DNA from: Baylisascaris procyonis
Taxonomy: Eukaryota > Nematoda > Chromadorea > Rhabditida > Ascarididae
DNA length: 64,000 nt
Assembly (NCBI GenBank): GCA_037389465.1
Contig: JAZARR010000074.1
Coordinates: 5,188,501 to 5,252,500 of the forward strand
Reading direction: 5' to 3'
The notes beneath the pieces were generated by a model. The model worked only from the letters and a program-made list of their open reading frames with translations, was not told the origin of the DNA and did no database searches. The position numbers were made by a program, and so were the translations under genes. Below, one piece after another: positions 13,630 through 26,519 of the stretch; positions within the stretch are counted from its first letter, which is position 1, and each line of letters starts with the position of its first letter.

Positions 13630-16600
13630 TGAGGATAACTCACCGGTTACACTCTCGCTCAACGAGCCACCAATTGTCGTTCAGGCGCAACTTCTTACAT
13701 CTGACGTCGATCTGGCTGTAGACGAGGTATGGATATGTTATCTTCATTTTATTTCTTTACCCCTCTAGTCATTAATCGCCATTTCCTATTGTGCACTAAT
13801 CAACGCTTGTGATCTGACATACGAAGCAATTGCATTTCCGTTCATATTTTTCTCATTTTCATCTCTTCAGCAGTTGTTTCAACGATCATGTTTTCTTTAG
13901 GCTTTCAATTTCGAATGAACATCCTTTGAGCATAAAAATTTGAAACTTTTTTAAAGTCCAATTTCTGGATATATTGATTGAATTTCTGGACAGATTGCTA
14001 TATTGAATTCTTCTTCGCCCTGAAATTCTGTTTTCACGAAACAGTGTAAAAGTCTTTCGTTTCACCATAGAGAACATTTTTCTCCCCGCATTTTCCTTTC
14101 AAAACCGCATTTTGATAACCATGGTGCTTTATCGATAGTCTTCAGGTTCGCGATAGCCCGTTGGTGCTTGCGCCGGCCGATCCAAAAAATGTTTCTACGG
14201 CAAAAATTATGGAAAAAACCGTTGAAGTGGACAACGTAAAAGTGCAACCGGCTCTTGGTGGTATATATTCCTTGAGTTTCGAGAAAATCTTTAAAAAAAA
14301 GAATAAGTTGGAACGGTGGAATTTCATTTGTTATCGAATGTTTATGCTAAAAAAAAACAATTTGCTGTTGCTTCAAATAGCCACGAAAAAAAATAATTTT
14401 ATTTATGATGCACCCAGTGGAATATCTTTTTCGTCAATAAGCAATGCGTAGAACGATATTTTTTCCCTTAGTTATTCCCAACTTCAAATGCGCTTTGACT
14501 TTCAATGATAATAGAGGTTGTTGCTTTATGAGACTATCAGCAGAAGATGCTTAAACCACATAGTAAATTTTGTTCCCCAAAGATGGGATATTTAATGGAG
14601 AATTTGGGAAGCTCAACAAAAAACACAAAAAAAAGGCGTGGAAAAAGTGCCGAAAGAGCTATTGAGATATGAACTCTTGCAACTTTTCTTTCATTCAAAT
14701 GTTTTGAAAAGTTTACAGAAATAATGCGACTACGCGAAATCACCTTCGCATTGCAAACATATTAACCTACGGTGTGAATTTCTCACAAAATTGAGTTTTT
14801 CAGGGATTTTGTGATCTGATTGATTGCAAAATGCATATGATTTCTTGAGATGTTAAACGTTTATAGCTGCTCCGAAATTGATAGAACAATTTTAGAGTTA
14901 GGATGAGAGTGGCTTTATGTCATCCCAATCAACCATCAAGTCTTGCAGCCTCATCGATCCTTACATGAAGTTATCATTGAAGCGAATAGACAGACATCCG
15001 CACATAACATAACGTACACTTGTAACTACGCTGCCTAATATACTTTGCAAGTGAAAATCTATGAGAGTGTATTAAAACGGTTGAATAATGTCGGCTTAGG
15101 TACGATATTTTCAGAAAAGATGCCTGTGCGAACTTTATTTTGCCGGAAATGCGAAGGACACGGAAAACAAGTGGTGCTAAAAGGTCACGCCAGCAGTTGC
15201 CCCTATAATAACTGCAACTGCAAAACTGTTAGTAAATTTCATGAGATGCGTTTTTCTTTAGCAGCTAATTTTGATTTCTGCTGAAATTCGATTGTTGACT
15301 TAGCTTACGCTAACGTATAATTTACTTCATTTCTATGACTTTCATTTGTCGTCCAAATAAATACTCATCTTTATACTTATTGATTCGTATTGCTGACGTT
15401 TATTTTATTGAAGATTAGTAACGTCTTTGAAAAGGATAGTGATGATTGAGTTGGAGCGTTTTCTTATTCACTTTGTGCATATAAAATTCTATTTAAATCC
15501 AGAACAAGCATGCAATGTAATTTTTTTTTTTTGCATTTTATGTGCGGATGCATACTGAGAAAAATGCAGAATAAATCGTTGAAGGATGAAATTAATTCGA
15601 TCGTTTATTTATTCACACCTCATCGAGCGGCATGTTATTTCCGGATATGCAAAAAGCAACAATTAGCATCAATAGAAAATGAACACAAAGTTGAAAGCTT
15701 TGTGTTGTCGAAATATGCTTTTTTCCGTTTCATTAAAGAGCAATTTCGCACACATACACACAAAACTCAAAGCAATTTTATTTGCTATTCGCCTCTAAAT
15801 AACTTTTGATCGAGAGTAAAGAATGCTATAAACACGACGACAAATGCAAAATTTGTCAACGTTGAGAAGCAATAATGAGAGAAATAGCTTAATGTTCTCA
15901 CTGCAAGTTCCCATTCGGCTTATAAGTCAACCATATTCTCACATTCGATGTGATATTCACATTCGAACTCGATAATTTTCCGATTTTCATTGCGAATATC
16001 GTTTCGAAATAACAATTAAATCTTTAAAAAATTCAAATTTTCTCGTCCAAAGCCGAATCAAAAAATATTCAGTAAAGTTTCAAAAAAATTTTAGACTCGC
16101 TCATGAATTAGCAGGTCAATATGGGTGAAAGAATATCCCTTTCAGGACTGCAGAAATCAGCATTTTTCGGCAGAATAAAATTCATATATCTTTCAATACT
16201 CTTTGCAGAAACACTGATAGCGCGTTTATTGCATGTTTTATTGATGCGCTCCCACATGTTATTTTCAACCTTTGCAAGTATTAAACCTCAATCCCTCTTA
16301 TCCGTCAACAAACGGATCAGCGTGAATCAAATAGAATTGCAGTGTGCTAATGTGATGTCGATGAGGGCAAACGCGATCATAAGACGCTATAGGTCGCGTA
16401 CTTCTGAATGCGGTCTCGTGCTAAAGCCTGTCCACTTCCGCAATGGCAACACTAGACTCAGAGTGTTTCCCAGGTATATTGATGGTAAGTTGATTTGTTC
16501 GACATTCAACGCCTTTCTAGCGGAGTAGTGGAATCTAGGCATAGACAGAATCGCGATTGTATTCTTTTTGTTTTCGCAACAGTTCTGGATTTTAGCCTTT

Positions 16601-19600
16601 TCTTTTTTACATGCATAATTAAGAAGCATCAAGATAGTGCGCCATCGTGATCGACATAAAGCGCATTTTCCGTTCCATTAGGCCGAACCAGCCAGTAGCA
16701 AAATTGTGGAAGAGTGCCCAGTTATAGATGTACTTTTTAAATAGCTTGATGATGCAGATTTCGTTGAAAAGAACACCTTTAATCCCCAACCGACAGATCA
16801 AACGTTGGAATTTTGAAATATGCACGAAGAACGCTGAAATGCATTCCAATTTTTCACTTCATTCTGATAGATCGGAGATATATAAGTGGCAAAACGCGCC
16901 ACATGAGCTCACACAGTATGCACTTTCGCATTTCGTGCATCTTTTACCTGATTCGTGCTTGCAACTTCTGCGTTACAAATAACGACTAACACAAAATGCA
17001 GATCCAACCGGTGCAAAACGCACGCAGATTCTTGGAACGTTTAAAAGCCTTTAGGCGATATCGTGGATGACAGACCATCATGCATGGTGATATAGTCGGT
17101 GGTGAATTTAAAATATCCTGTAATAGTACGATTGTTCAAAAGTGGGGATTGCATACATCGCATTTCGCATACATTCCAGGTTCGGTGACTCCCGAGTTTG
17201 AACAATTAGACAGAGGGTACCCACATGCATATATGCATGACCAGGACATTAGTGTGGTGCGCTTTCCGAATTGTTATCTGCAAAACCGCGTAGAATTGAA
17301 TATATAAAGTCTTTCTTCAATTGCTTTTCGGTTATTCATAGATCAGGGTGCCTATTTACGATTGCACAGGCAAGTGTAGATCCTATTTCCAAGGCGCTCA
17401 TTCACCTTCCTCTTTTGTCTAAACAAATGAACAATACGCATTTGGTTCTATTACTAAGCTTTCTGCAAACAGCAACTGTTTTTTGTTCTCATTTCCCACC
17501 GAACTTTAAAATTTTTGAGTTCTGGCAGTCGTCACTGGTGGATTTTGCTACTCGATTGTTTTATTTCATAAATTTTGATACTGTTTGGTTCCAAATATTT
17601 CGCACCGAACAAAATTCAGATATAATGTATTGTGGCTTTTGTTTCATTTTCTTCTTTTGACTACTACATGTTCAGTTTATTAATTATAAACGATTTCCCT
17701 TGAAATAGAATAGAATGACGATTTATTACAAAGGTAAAAAGGACTGTTAAATCTTTTAAATATCAATTGACAACTTCAGATAATCGATGCAACAAAAATC
17801 CGCCTTTGTAGAATGTTTAGCAAAGTCTAGGAAGTGTATAGAATTAAAATTAGTGCATTCATTGAGGCAAATGATTTCCCATATGCATTTCGTAAACACA
17901 ACTCTCAGTATCTAAGAGTTTTTGCTTTAACGAGTTACATCCAATTTCACGTTTGATGTGAACAATTTTCATGGTTGATACCAACCGCCTTGTAATATAA
18001 TTAACCGGTGTTCCATCCCTCTCCTATATTTAGATATGAATTTATTTCGTGCAAGAAAATTAAAACAATATGAACAACCTCCATAAACATTAGAATGGTC
18101 TAAAAGTTTTTGAAAAGTTTAGTATTCTATTCATTAAGCATATTTTATTATGCGAATAAGGCTGCAGTCATCGAGATGATAGCCGTTTCTTAGAGGAGTG
18201 CCAGCGACTCTTTCACTTCCTCTATGCTTTGCCTTTGATATAGAAAGATGAGGACGCTTTTCCGTGAAGCGATGACGGAAGACGTCCATAGCGTGCCGTT
18301 TCGATAAAGGCTGAAGTTCCCTTTCTTGAATTCGGTTTACCAATTGTAGCACTTGACGATAAAGAGGCTCTTCTATCAACGACAACATGAGGTCAATGTG
18401 CACTTCCGATGCGCGGCAACATGAACAAAGACAGTGGAGGAGCACTGTGTGTAGTCCTGCTTTGAGATCATCGCAAAATCGAATTTACCTAATCCTCGAA
18501 ACCGACAGGGATGGAGTGACTCAAGCTACGCCGATTCATGGGTTTAGGGCTATTGTCCTTTGGAGTCCATCATCGACTAATCTACGACGACAATCCGTGA
18601 AAGTTGATTAACGATAGCACCTGAGAAAAACATATCATTTTTTTTTTTGGAGATTATTCATTTCTATTTGTCGCCCACTTTTGCATATTTACTTTATTTG
18701 CAAAACATTATTGGCAACATCATCTTCATTCGTCTTTTTTCTATATAGGCGTGTCTGTATCCTCATTTAGTAAATTGTGACTTGATAATCACTAGAGCAA
18801 GAGTTATGAAATTTGATATGCATAAATCGTAGCATGTTCTTATACAACCTATTTCATATTGGTATTCTCGCTATTGAATGAGGTAATAGACGTTTAAAAG
18901 CGAAGAAAAATCCGCTTGCATTTTACACCGATTGGATTATAATGGATCAATTTAATTCGAATATGAAAGCATTGTTTTAGCATATGAATTAGTGTTTTAA
19001 TAGCTTATGAAAGTGATTTCTTAGCTGAGGAATATACGTTTGAGTTTCAATGATAGTCTGCTTATCAGAACTTTATTAGAATATTTGATGAATTTCCATA
19101 GTTGCGTTACCAAGTTTGAAGTAGAATTTCATAGAGATTCATCTTTCAAGTGAATCGTTTCATCATTCATCGTAGAACATCACAAAAACAATCTCGCAAT
19201 AAAGCAAACGATAAATAAATGCAAACTTCGGGAATAATAATGAATACCTGATTGGCTACTTAAAGATTAGTGGCATAATGAATAGAAAGTATTAATTCTT
19301 GGAAGCGATCTTCAAATTTTGGCAACTATCGAGTACTACCTCATAGAAGCGTATATCGTGACATCCGTTTTTAGCATATTTCTTTATTTGTTGAAAGCAT
19401 TATTATAACTTTTTAAATCTCTGAAATAAAATTCATTGCTTACTCTCAAAATGATTTTGTAGAATTTCTCAATTTCCAAGAAATATTTTTAACGTTTCTA
19501 TATTTGATTCTTGGAAGCCTTAAATCTTATCTTGGTTGCAAGAAATGAGTGCAAGAAGTTCGTCTTTCATCATGATCTGTCAAATTTTATATGGGTACGG

Positions 19601-21821
19601 CGAAAATGTGGAAATTTAATGTAAGAGATTTTTTTTAAAGCTTTTATGGTGCCATTAATGAATATCCGATGAATTCACACATTAAATTACGTTGCTATGA
19701 TGTTGAATTGTGAATTTTGATTGCTTAGATCGCATACAATAAGCGATATCATTTCTTTAGATAAGGAATGCGTATCAATACCAATCGAGACAAACGATCA
19801 AGAAGTATATCGTCATATGCAAACATTTCCGAGTGTGCATCAGGGAATCACAACGGTTGTTGGTCAACCACAACGGAATGAAGAGACATCATCAATGAAC
19901 GGTATCAGTGCACGTATGAACAGTTTCGGTTCGATGAGCATGAAACGGCACAGTCGAGAGGTTCGCATCATATGCCCTGTTTTAATTCAGTTATATCCCT
20001 TGCGATGAATATTATTTCCTTAAGCGCAAATATGAACCGTTTATTTTCAAAGAGTTCGAACATCTTATTAGGCGGATGCAGAGTACCCGTTAACGATTTT
20101 TATCTTAACCATTTTTGCTTTATCTGTTTGGTAATGTTTTCTAAGCTTTTGGTGATTTTTTTTTCTTTTATATCGCGTATATGTATGCATATTTATAGGG
20201 TGCATATGTTGGAAAGTTAAGCAAAAGGGACTTTCTAATTTATTTTCTTCAAATGACACGTGTAATTATGAAACGTTACTTCAGTGAGTATTTCAGACAC
20301 ATCATTGTCCTACAAGATAACAATATACAGAGAAATTAGCGTTAAAAGCTAGTAATTTCTAATCCTCTGTGACAACTGTTAAAGTGAATAGTCCCATAAT
20401 CGGACTGCCTGAAAATCAGTGAAATTCATCTTGAAAAAATGAATTTTCTTGCAGGATATTGATCGCCAGAGTAAGCGTACTCAGTCTAATTCGCCATCGG
20501 ACGGTACTTCCGTGGAAATGACAAAAGCCAGTACAGCATCTGAATTGAACATCTCACCAAGTGCCTTTGCAGCGGGACTTGCTACCAACGCAAATAATTC
20601 ATTTGTCTCCTTACTGTTGGGTTCGGCGCAACTTTCAGCTAATGGTGGTAAAGGGGCTTTCTTACATCAAGGTGGGATCCTACCAAACGTGACTGGTGAG
20701 CATCTGGGATGGTCAAGCGCAACGCTCTCAACGGCTCCATTCTTCCAGGCACCTAGTCCTTCGGTTGTCACTTCAGGGTCACCACCACAGCTCGCTGAAA
20801 CTGATTTGATTGCGAAGTTGATACGTCACTCCGCCCTCCTCAATTCCACCTCTGCTGCACAACTACTGAACCATTACCATTTGAGCGGTACAAGTGCCAC
20901 ATTTCACTACCCACAGCACGATCATAACAACACCATCACCGCATCGCTTTATTCGCAGCCCTTTTCAACGGATGCATTCAGCACCAGTTCGTTATCCTAT
21001 ACGGCACCACAGACCTACTGCTCCACTGACCATCTTTATAATATCCCGGCGACCGCGCACCCTTGGGTATCATCGACCGCCACAACAACCAATTCATCAT
21101 TCGTACCAATTAATGGCAGTACAACACTGCCCACAGCTCTTCTCAAGGACTTACAGTTGGGTGCTGAAGATGGTGGACATGGTAGAAAAGAGACCTCCGA
21201 AATGGAGAACTTCTTGACGGATGCAGAAGGGCGCTTTAAAGGAACACCAGTTGCAACAACTAATGGACCTACAATTACCTCACACCAGCAATTTATGGAT
21301 GGGGGGTCGAAGAACGAAACCAATAAGGCTGGTAAGTTTTCGTTCAACATTACTGCTCAAATTGCAACTGCATTTGGGACAGTGTTTGTTGCTCAAACAT
21401 AGTGAGTCTGTAGGGGATCAACTGCTTTGCTTAGAGTTATCAACTTATGCATAACTTTTTGGTTTGGAAAAAGAAGGAAATTGACAGCTTAGAGAGATGA
21501 TTTATATGGACGGTTTTAGGCTTGAAAAAGAAATCAGAATTTTTTGTTAACGTAACGTTTGTGAAAGTTGGATCGCCTACTCTTTCATTTCTTGTTTCTC
21601 ATCAGATGTTATGAAACAAAAAAGCTTCAAAAGTGTAAAGAATTATAGGACAAGAAGTGCTTAGTGAAGATGATGGACGAATCAACGGAAGAGATTTATG
21701 CCCTCGTACATTACGATTAACAAGCGAAGGACATTCACGTCTACTTACCGCTAGGTATCGACGCTTTTTGGCGGCTGTTTGTGAGCTTGAGAACGAGATG
21801 CTCAATGAGGAATCCTCATGA
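13630..21821 (+). CDS. DM-domain (DMRT/mab-3 class) transcription factor
   Basis: Seven phase-compatible exons: 13630-13726, 14146-14260, 15115-15227, 16343-16484, 19761-19960, 20455-21331 and 21649-21821 (stop TGA). They encode about 570 residues, with the 5' end open. The DM zinc module is seen directly: C-x2-C-x2-H, then LKGH-x3-C-x4-C-x-C-x2-C. An intron falls just before the last cysteine, followed by the basic [15 protein letters not shown] recognition-helix region and a [12 protein letters not shown] segment. DM proteins bind AT-rich DNA as nuclear regulators, mainly of sexual differentiation. N-terminal to the module lies about 75 residues of unknown role (LVLAPADP region). C-terminal to it is a long Ser/Thr/Asn/His-rich tail. 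Only one DM module is visible, so a two-module mab-3 type is unlikely unless exons were missed. The orthologue is not assigned. The start is unknown: the ATG at 15120, five bases after an acceptor, could be an alternative trans-spliced start. Confidence 0.85.
15115..16484 (+). CDS. DM zinc-module exon pair of the DM gene
   Basis: Exon 15115-15227 begins after gatattttcag and ends before GTTAGT; exon 16343-16484 begins after gaattgcag and ends before GTAAGT. Joined at phase 0 they complete the intertwined zinc module ([26 protein letters not shown], then CANVMSMR). The first exon enters at phase 1 (AA completing a codon), which matches the exon ending at 14260. This shows the module is internal and not necessarily N-terminal. 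Spacing between zinc ligands fits the family. The Arg-rich stretch after the last cysteine corresponds to the DNA-contacting helix of the family. Confidence 0.88.
18134..18484 (-). CDS. Possible minus-strand ORF inside a DM-gene intron
   Basis: A 116-codon frame on the opposite strand lies within the 3.3-kb intron between 16485 and 19760 and ends in TAA at 18134. It is open from an in-frame TAA just upstream. It is GC-richer than the surrounding intron and reads as a mixed-composition, coding-like peptide: a Cys-rich start ([10 protein letters not shown]), then a Leu/Glu-rich helix-like part ([20 protein letters not shown]) and a basic tail ([15 protein letters not shown]). No good ATG or pyrimidine-rich acceptor is obvious, so it could be the last exon of a gene, a retroposed fragment or chance. 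No family recognised. Confidence 0.3.
   Translation of the reverse strand: MRFCDDLKAGLHTVLLHCLCSCCRASEVHIDLMLSLIEEPLYRQVLQLVNRIQERELQPLSKRHAMDVFRHRFTEKRPHLSISKAKHRGSERVAGTPLRNGYHLDDCSLIRIIKYA
20455..21331 (+). CDS. Large Ser/Thr-rich tail exon of the DM gene
   Basis: An 877-bp exon enters at phase 0 after tttcttgcag, continuing from KRHSRE in exon 19761-19960, and leaves at phase 1 before GTAAGT. It encodes 292 residues rich in Ser, Thr, Asn, Ala, Pro, His and Gln (for example [15 protein letters not shown]), with few charged residues except near the end. Such low-complexity tails in DM proteins usually act in regulation, but no known motif is seen. It is the longest open frame in the window. 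Confidence 0.85.
21606..21821 (+). CDS. Terminal exon with two possible acceptors
   Basis: The acceptor at 21648 (aattatag) gives a 56-residue end, coding-like and containing [20 protein letters not shown] and VCELENEML, stopping at TGA 21819-21821. A stronger acceptor at 21605 (tttctcatcag) is also phase-compatible but gives only [19 protein letters not shown] before TAG at 21662. The two would yield isoforms with unrelated C-termini. The longer frame looks the more protein-like, the shorter has the better splice site. Confidence 0.6.
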
Positions 21822-23306
21822 CATTCGCTTTTATATAAGCAAATAAATTGTTGATATGCTGCAAGAAAAGTAATTTGTTGATTTTCTTCTTTTTTTTTAA
21901 AATGTGTTCTGGGAGTGAGTTGTCTATTTATTTCTAGTAAAGTTAGCACTTGTTATCCTAATGCTGAAATATTCAATGAATATAATCTCAAATTGATCAA
22001 AATCTCAACGATTTGAAAAGTCTTCATTCAATCGTTGATGGGTAACAAATACATGAATAAATAGTTGCGAAGAGTAATCAGAGATAGAAATGCCTATGAA
22101 TTTATTCGAATATGAAACGCACGAAATGCTCACCTTTAAAATCAATCAAGTGAATCGATTTCGTGGGCGAGTTTTTCTTTTTGTTATGCCTAATAAGTTT
22201 TTTTCACTATCGGGACTAGGATGGAAAAAATTTTTTCGCATAAATGCAATTGTTCAATAAAATGTTTTGATACTAAAACATCGTTAGTACTGTTTTCATG
22301 CTAAACTATGCAAAATCTACTATCGTATAAATTTTTACTCATTATTGAATTGAGCAGATATAAAACTATGTGCAATATACAACAGAATTTCATCAGTAGG
22401 TGATAGCTGTGCGGTTTTTTTTGCGACTAACTTTAAGCAGAAACAATAATGCTGAAGTTCCCAGAATGCGAACAAATCGTTTAGTGGAGAGCATAATTTT
22501 TTGTTTTTTGTTTGTTTTTTTTTCGCATCATTTGTACAATTTTTGATGATTATAGAAACTGGTCCTGAAAACTGTGAACAATAATTCTGTGTTATCGTAT
22601 GTGATTTTAATTTGAATTATTTTTATTTAAGAAATATTTTCTCTCGTTTATATAATAGATTTTGTGTGTGTTGTGAGCAATATTATTGAAGCACTAGAGT
22701 CTTTCGTGTTTTTGTTGAGGAGAGATTATGTAGTATGATTCAAATGGAAATGCTGAATGAATGCAAAAATGTTGGCGTTGTCAAATTAGATTAAATGACA
22801 ATAAAGCAATTATATACGGATCATCTCACTTTTGTGTTAAATAATGCGCAATCAAAGTCGACTTGTTATTCAATGAAAAACAACCGATGATCGTTGTGAA
22901 GGTAAATATCTCATCGTAATAGGGCCTCCCTCATCTTTAAGAAACAACATTCAGAAGATCAGTTAAGAACAACGTGAAGAGTTCTGCTTATAGGAATACT
23001 GGACAGTTTGGCTCCTATGCAATGTAGGGGTTCAATGAGAAAATAAGTGATGCTATTCTACAGTACCGCATTCACGCGATAGATCGATCAACCCATTGAT
23101 AAATCTTATTCATTCTCTAAATGACATTATTTTTTCTGATGTTTCGAAACAATCCAAGAAGATATCTTCCAGCAAAAAGAATATTTTCAGATATATCGCA
23201 ATATTGCCGCATCAAAGCACTTAATGCTCAACTAAAGGGGCGAAATCTTGTTGGCTTCTTACTAAAAAAAAAAAAAAACTGCGTTCATAACCCTAGCTGC
23301 GTTCGA

Positions 23307-23311
<5 letters not shown>
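21822..23311. other. AT-rich, probable 3' flank, no gene seen
   Basis: It lies downstream of the DM-gene stop. Candidate polyadenylation signals (AATAAA) occur at about 21841 (gcaaataaattg) and 22256 (ttcaataaaatg). Nothing else recognisable. Confidence 0.4.
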
Positions 23312-23532
<221 letters not shown>

Positions 23533-23585
23533 AAAGTGAGGAAAAAGCCGTGTTTGATGAAGGACAAGAATGACCTAAACGATGA

Positions 23586-23762
23586 AGAATCTCGTGTCGT
23601 GCGCGGCAATTGAATCGGCTGCTGATGAATTTTTCGGTGGCAAGTACGATCCTACATTGTGGTGAACGGAAGAATATGAAGTGCGTTATTCGAAAAGATG
23701 GCATTAGCTGCCAACTTCATGCTTTCATTTATGAGGATTGCTTCTGGATGTATGACTCAAGC
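23586..23762 (+). CDS. Candidate exon ending at a GTAAGT donor
   Basis: An open frame of 59 codons ends exactly at phase 0 before a consensus donor GTAAGTAC. The peptide includes MKCVIRKDGISCQLHAFIYE. The upstream border is unclear, and an overlapping frame also reads well for 26 codons (ESAADEFFGGKYDPTLW). The 5' part resembles the sequence near 25,530 inside the palindrome arm. No family recognised. Confidence 0.28.
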
Positions 23763-24647
23763 GTAAGTACTTTTAGAAGTGAGAGGCTATTTCTTGAAGA
23801 GCTTATCTTGTTTTCTTTGAGAAGTGTACTTTACTTGTTCTGAGGGGATCGAGAACGTGGCTTACGACGATGAATCGAGTGCAACGTTGCAAACAGATCG
23901 TTCTCTTTCATGAAATGTTTTTCTTAATAAGTGAGACCAAACTCACTTAGTTTATTTCCAATAAATCTCTGGTAAGGGTCGACAAAAGTTTCTGAAAATC
24001 TATGTTTTTGATTAGAACTCAATTTAACTGGAACTGTCAAGTCCAGAGGAAACGAGATTGTGGTTGAGACTGAAGCAGTTTTGAATGATGTTGGCTTCAG
24101 ATGGAGAAACACCTCGGTTGGAAGCTTACGATTTCGAAATGTCTGAACATGTTACATGTCAGGAATTTAGATTCCTCTAAGGGTTCAATTACTTATGCTA
24201 ACTATGATAATGACGACTGATTAGTGAAGCATACGTACGGAGAGCGAGTGTCATCGAAGATACGATCAATATTCTCAAATCCCTATCGTGTTTTCACTTC
24301 GCTTGCTGCTCTATCCTGTCCGCCTATCCTTATGTTTTTCCACGTTTCATACCAATCATCTCACGTCTTACTGTAGTGTATCGTAATACATCTTATCATA
24401 TGCGTTAGTCAGTAAGCGAATGGAACGATTTGATCAACAAAGTCATATAATGTGAAAATTCAAGGAATTTTATGGAAAATGCCCATAGAAGTGGTCCTTC
24501 TTTTTCGAGAGAAGTAACACTCTTCTCGATTGTTGCGGTAGTGGTCGACCAACTTTACAATTAGTAAACATACAGATATTTTTTAATGTGTCGCAGTTAC
24601 AGCCTCGGTTCCAAATGACGCTCTTTTTTTCGTTTTATCACGCGCAG

Positions 24648-24826
24648 TGGAGTTGTCAATTGCGCGGCGTTTTATGACCTATGACCTGAGAAGAAGCCCG
24701 CGATTATCGATTAAATGCTTGGCAAGCAAGAAGAGCAGCATGGTCGCCTCTGGCATGTTTCCATGCGTTTTGAGTCGCGCGGCGGTCCGCTGCGTTTGTT
24801 TTTTTTTAAGATTTACGTCTTTACAA
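24648..24826 (+). CDS. Candidate exon near the outer edge of the left arm
   Basis: The acceptor gttttatcacgcgcag is followed by an open phase-1 frame of 59 codons to a GTAAGA donor. The stretch is distinctly GC-richer than its flanks. A second frame starting at the ATG at 24715 also reads well (EEQHGRLWHVSMRFESRGG). In the right arm the corresponding T run has eight instead of nine T, so neither frame survives there. Either one copy is broken or a homopolymer error separates them. Confidence 0.28.
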
Positions 24827-25706
24827 GTAAGAAGTTATGCTGTATTAGTTTGATTTTTGTCGGTTTTCTTGGGATTCATTATATCCGAAGCAATACAGTT
24901 TTTGTTTGTGTTGTATTCTCAAGTAGGGATTAGGAAGGAAACAGTTGTAAACTGCCACTTCGTTGATGGTGAATTTTAGCTTGCAATAGGGGAGCGTGAG
25001 TTTTATGCTGAAGCAAAGAGGCTTTTAATTATTTTTTTCGATATTTCATTCAACCAACAATGTTAAAAAATTTTTTTGAAAGAATGTTACGGTCATCTTA
25101 AGTGATTGAATTATATGGTGATGAAATCTCCTCGTTGATTGAACAGTTGTGAAAGATGAAATGATTGTTATGAATTTGTTCGAAGATGAAACCAATCTTA
25201 TAATGTCTTTATGAACCGTCTATATTTTTGTCTTTGTCGGTGCTCGCTTTCTTTGCCTTTCCTGTCGGGAAACTTTTGTCTGAGGTGAACTGCACCTCTA
25301 GAAAACAATGCTATTTATTTTTATTTACTTGTTGTCTTTTATTGGCTCCGTGATTATGTATCATTCACTTTATTGAAATTCGACGGAGTGTAGTTTGCGA
25401 ATGTAGGTTATGTAAACGATTGATCTGTTTCACGTTTGGTTCAGTTTGCTCACTGTTATTTTAATACGTCGATATCTGTCTCTCTTTGCCAAGGGATGAA
25501 GGCAGATATAGGACGACAAGAGAGCAAGCAGCAACAGAAACCTAAGTGTTTGAAGACCAGGATGACCTAGGATTGAAGAATGCTTTCAATGCTGCGCCTT
25601 GGTCTCCCATCCGAATATGTGGAAAGTTCGATGATGTGTAATTATGGACGTCGCTACTCACTCTGGCATGCCGTTGACCGGAAATATGAACACAGCATGA
25701 AGCGTT

Positions 25707-26000
25707 ATGTCCACGCAGTTCTGCAGGTGTGCCACGCAGATGGAGGAGCATGGGTTGGCCGACGAATGTGAACTAACGCCCAGAATTTCGAAGAAGGAAT
25801 CGACGAAGAAGAATCTGAATATGGGATTGACGGGAGACGAAGTGGTCGTTGAATCGAACCATAGAAGAATGGGTCGCGGCACTGACCAGTGGTCACGAAG
25901 ACAGGATGGCCTCGGACCAGATAAGATGAGTCGATGCAGTGGTAACAGGCGAACAGTGACCGGCGTTGAAGACGATTACATCAACTGTGACGCAAGATGA
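25707..26000 (+). CDS. 97-codon ORF in left arm, unassigned
   Basis: ATG-initiated frame, GC-richer than the flanks, with a strongly charged, hydrophilic composition (ISKKESTKKNLNMGL, SNHRRMGRGTDQWSRRQ, GVEDDYINCDAR). Its translation is identical in the right arm (50860-51153, minus). An overlapping 63-codon frame (25580-25771) ends inside it. The DDYIN string recalls protein tyrosine phosphatases, but the other hallmarks of that family are absent, so I do not assign it. It may be an exon or a degenerate gene piece. Confidence 0.38.
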   Translation: MSTQFCRCATQMEEHGLADECELTPRISKKESTKKNLNMGLTGDEVVVESNHRRMGRGTDQWSRRQDGLGPDKMSRCSGNRRTVTGVEDDYINCDAR

Positions 26001-26519
26001 GTCGCTTAAAATTTTTCTTAGCAACTTTGGGGCCCGAATCGATATCATTTAATTCTCGTAGCTCCCCATTTCTTCTTAGGAAGCAAAGGATTTCACATTC
26101 TCAAAGTAGAATTCATCTTCTTTCCGTTATGCTCCCAAATCTTCCTGAGAAATTTGCAGTCTTACGGTGTTCACAGAGTTTATCGGGTGCATTTAAATTA
26201 ATCACACAAATCGGCATATGGATAGGGCAGCTGACAAGATTGGTGGCGTTTGATTTTTCTCTTCCGTACTAGATAATGGGAAGTTTTTTCGATGTTGTGG
26301 TGGGTATTTTCGCATGGTTTTTTTGTGCTGAAAGTTTTTTTTTTTGGTTTGGTTCAAAATAGTTCACGTAATTTTCTAGAAATTTGAAAAGATTTACCAC
26401 TAATTCACCGACCATGAAAAGGAAGCCAATTCTATCAACTGCCGTATGCGTATGCCGATATTCGTGATTAATGTAAATCAGTTGAACTCTATGATTTCTG
26501 TAAGACTGCATTGTTGGTC

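Noticed and set aside
16121..16528. 135-codon frame as a separate protein
   Set aside because: Only its 3' part (16343-16484) is real, as an exon of the DM gene; the rest is intron.
25707..26000. Protein tyrosine phosphatase based on DDYIN
   Set aside because: No NRY, WPD, HCxxGxxR or other family motif in any frame nearby.
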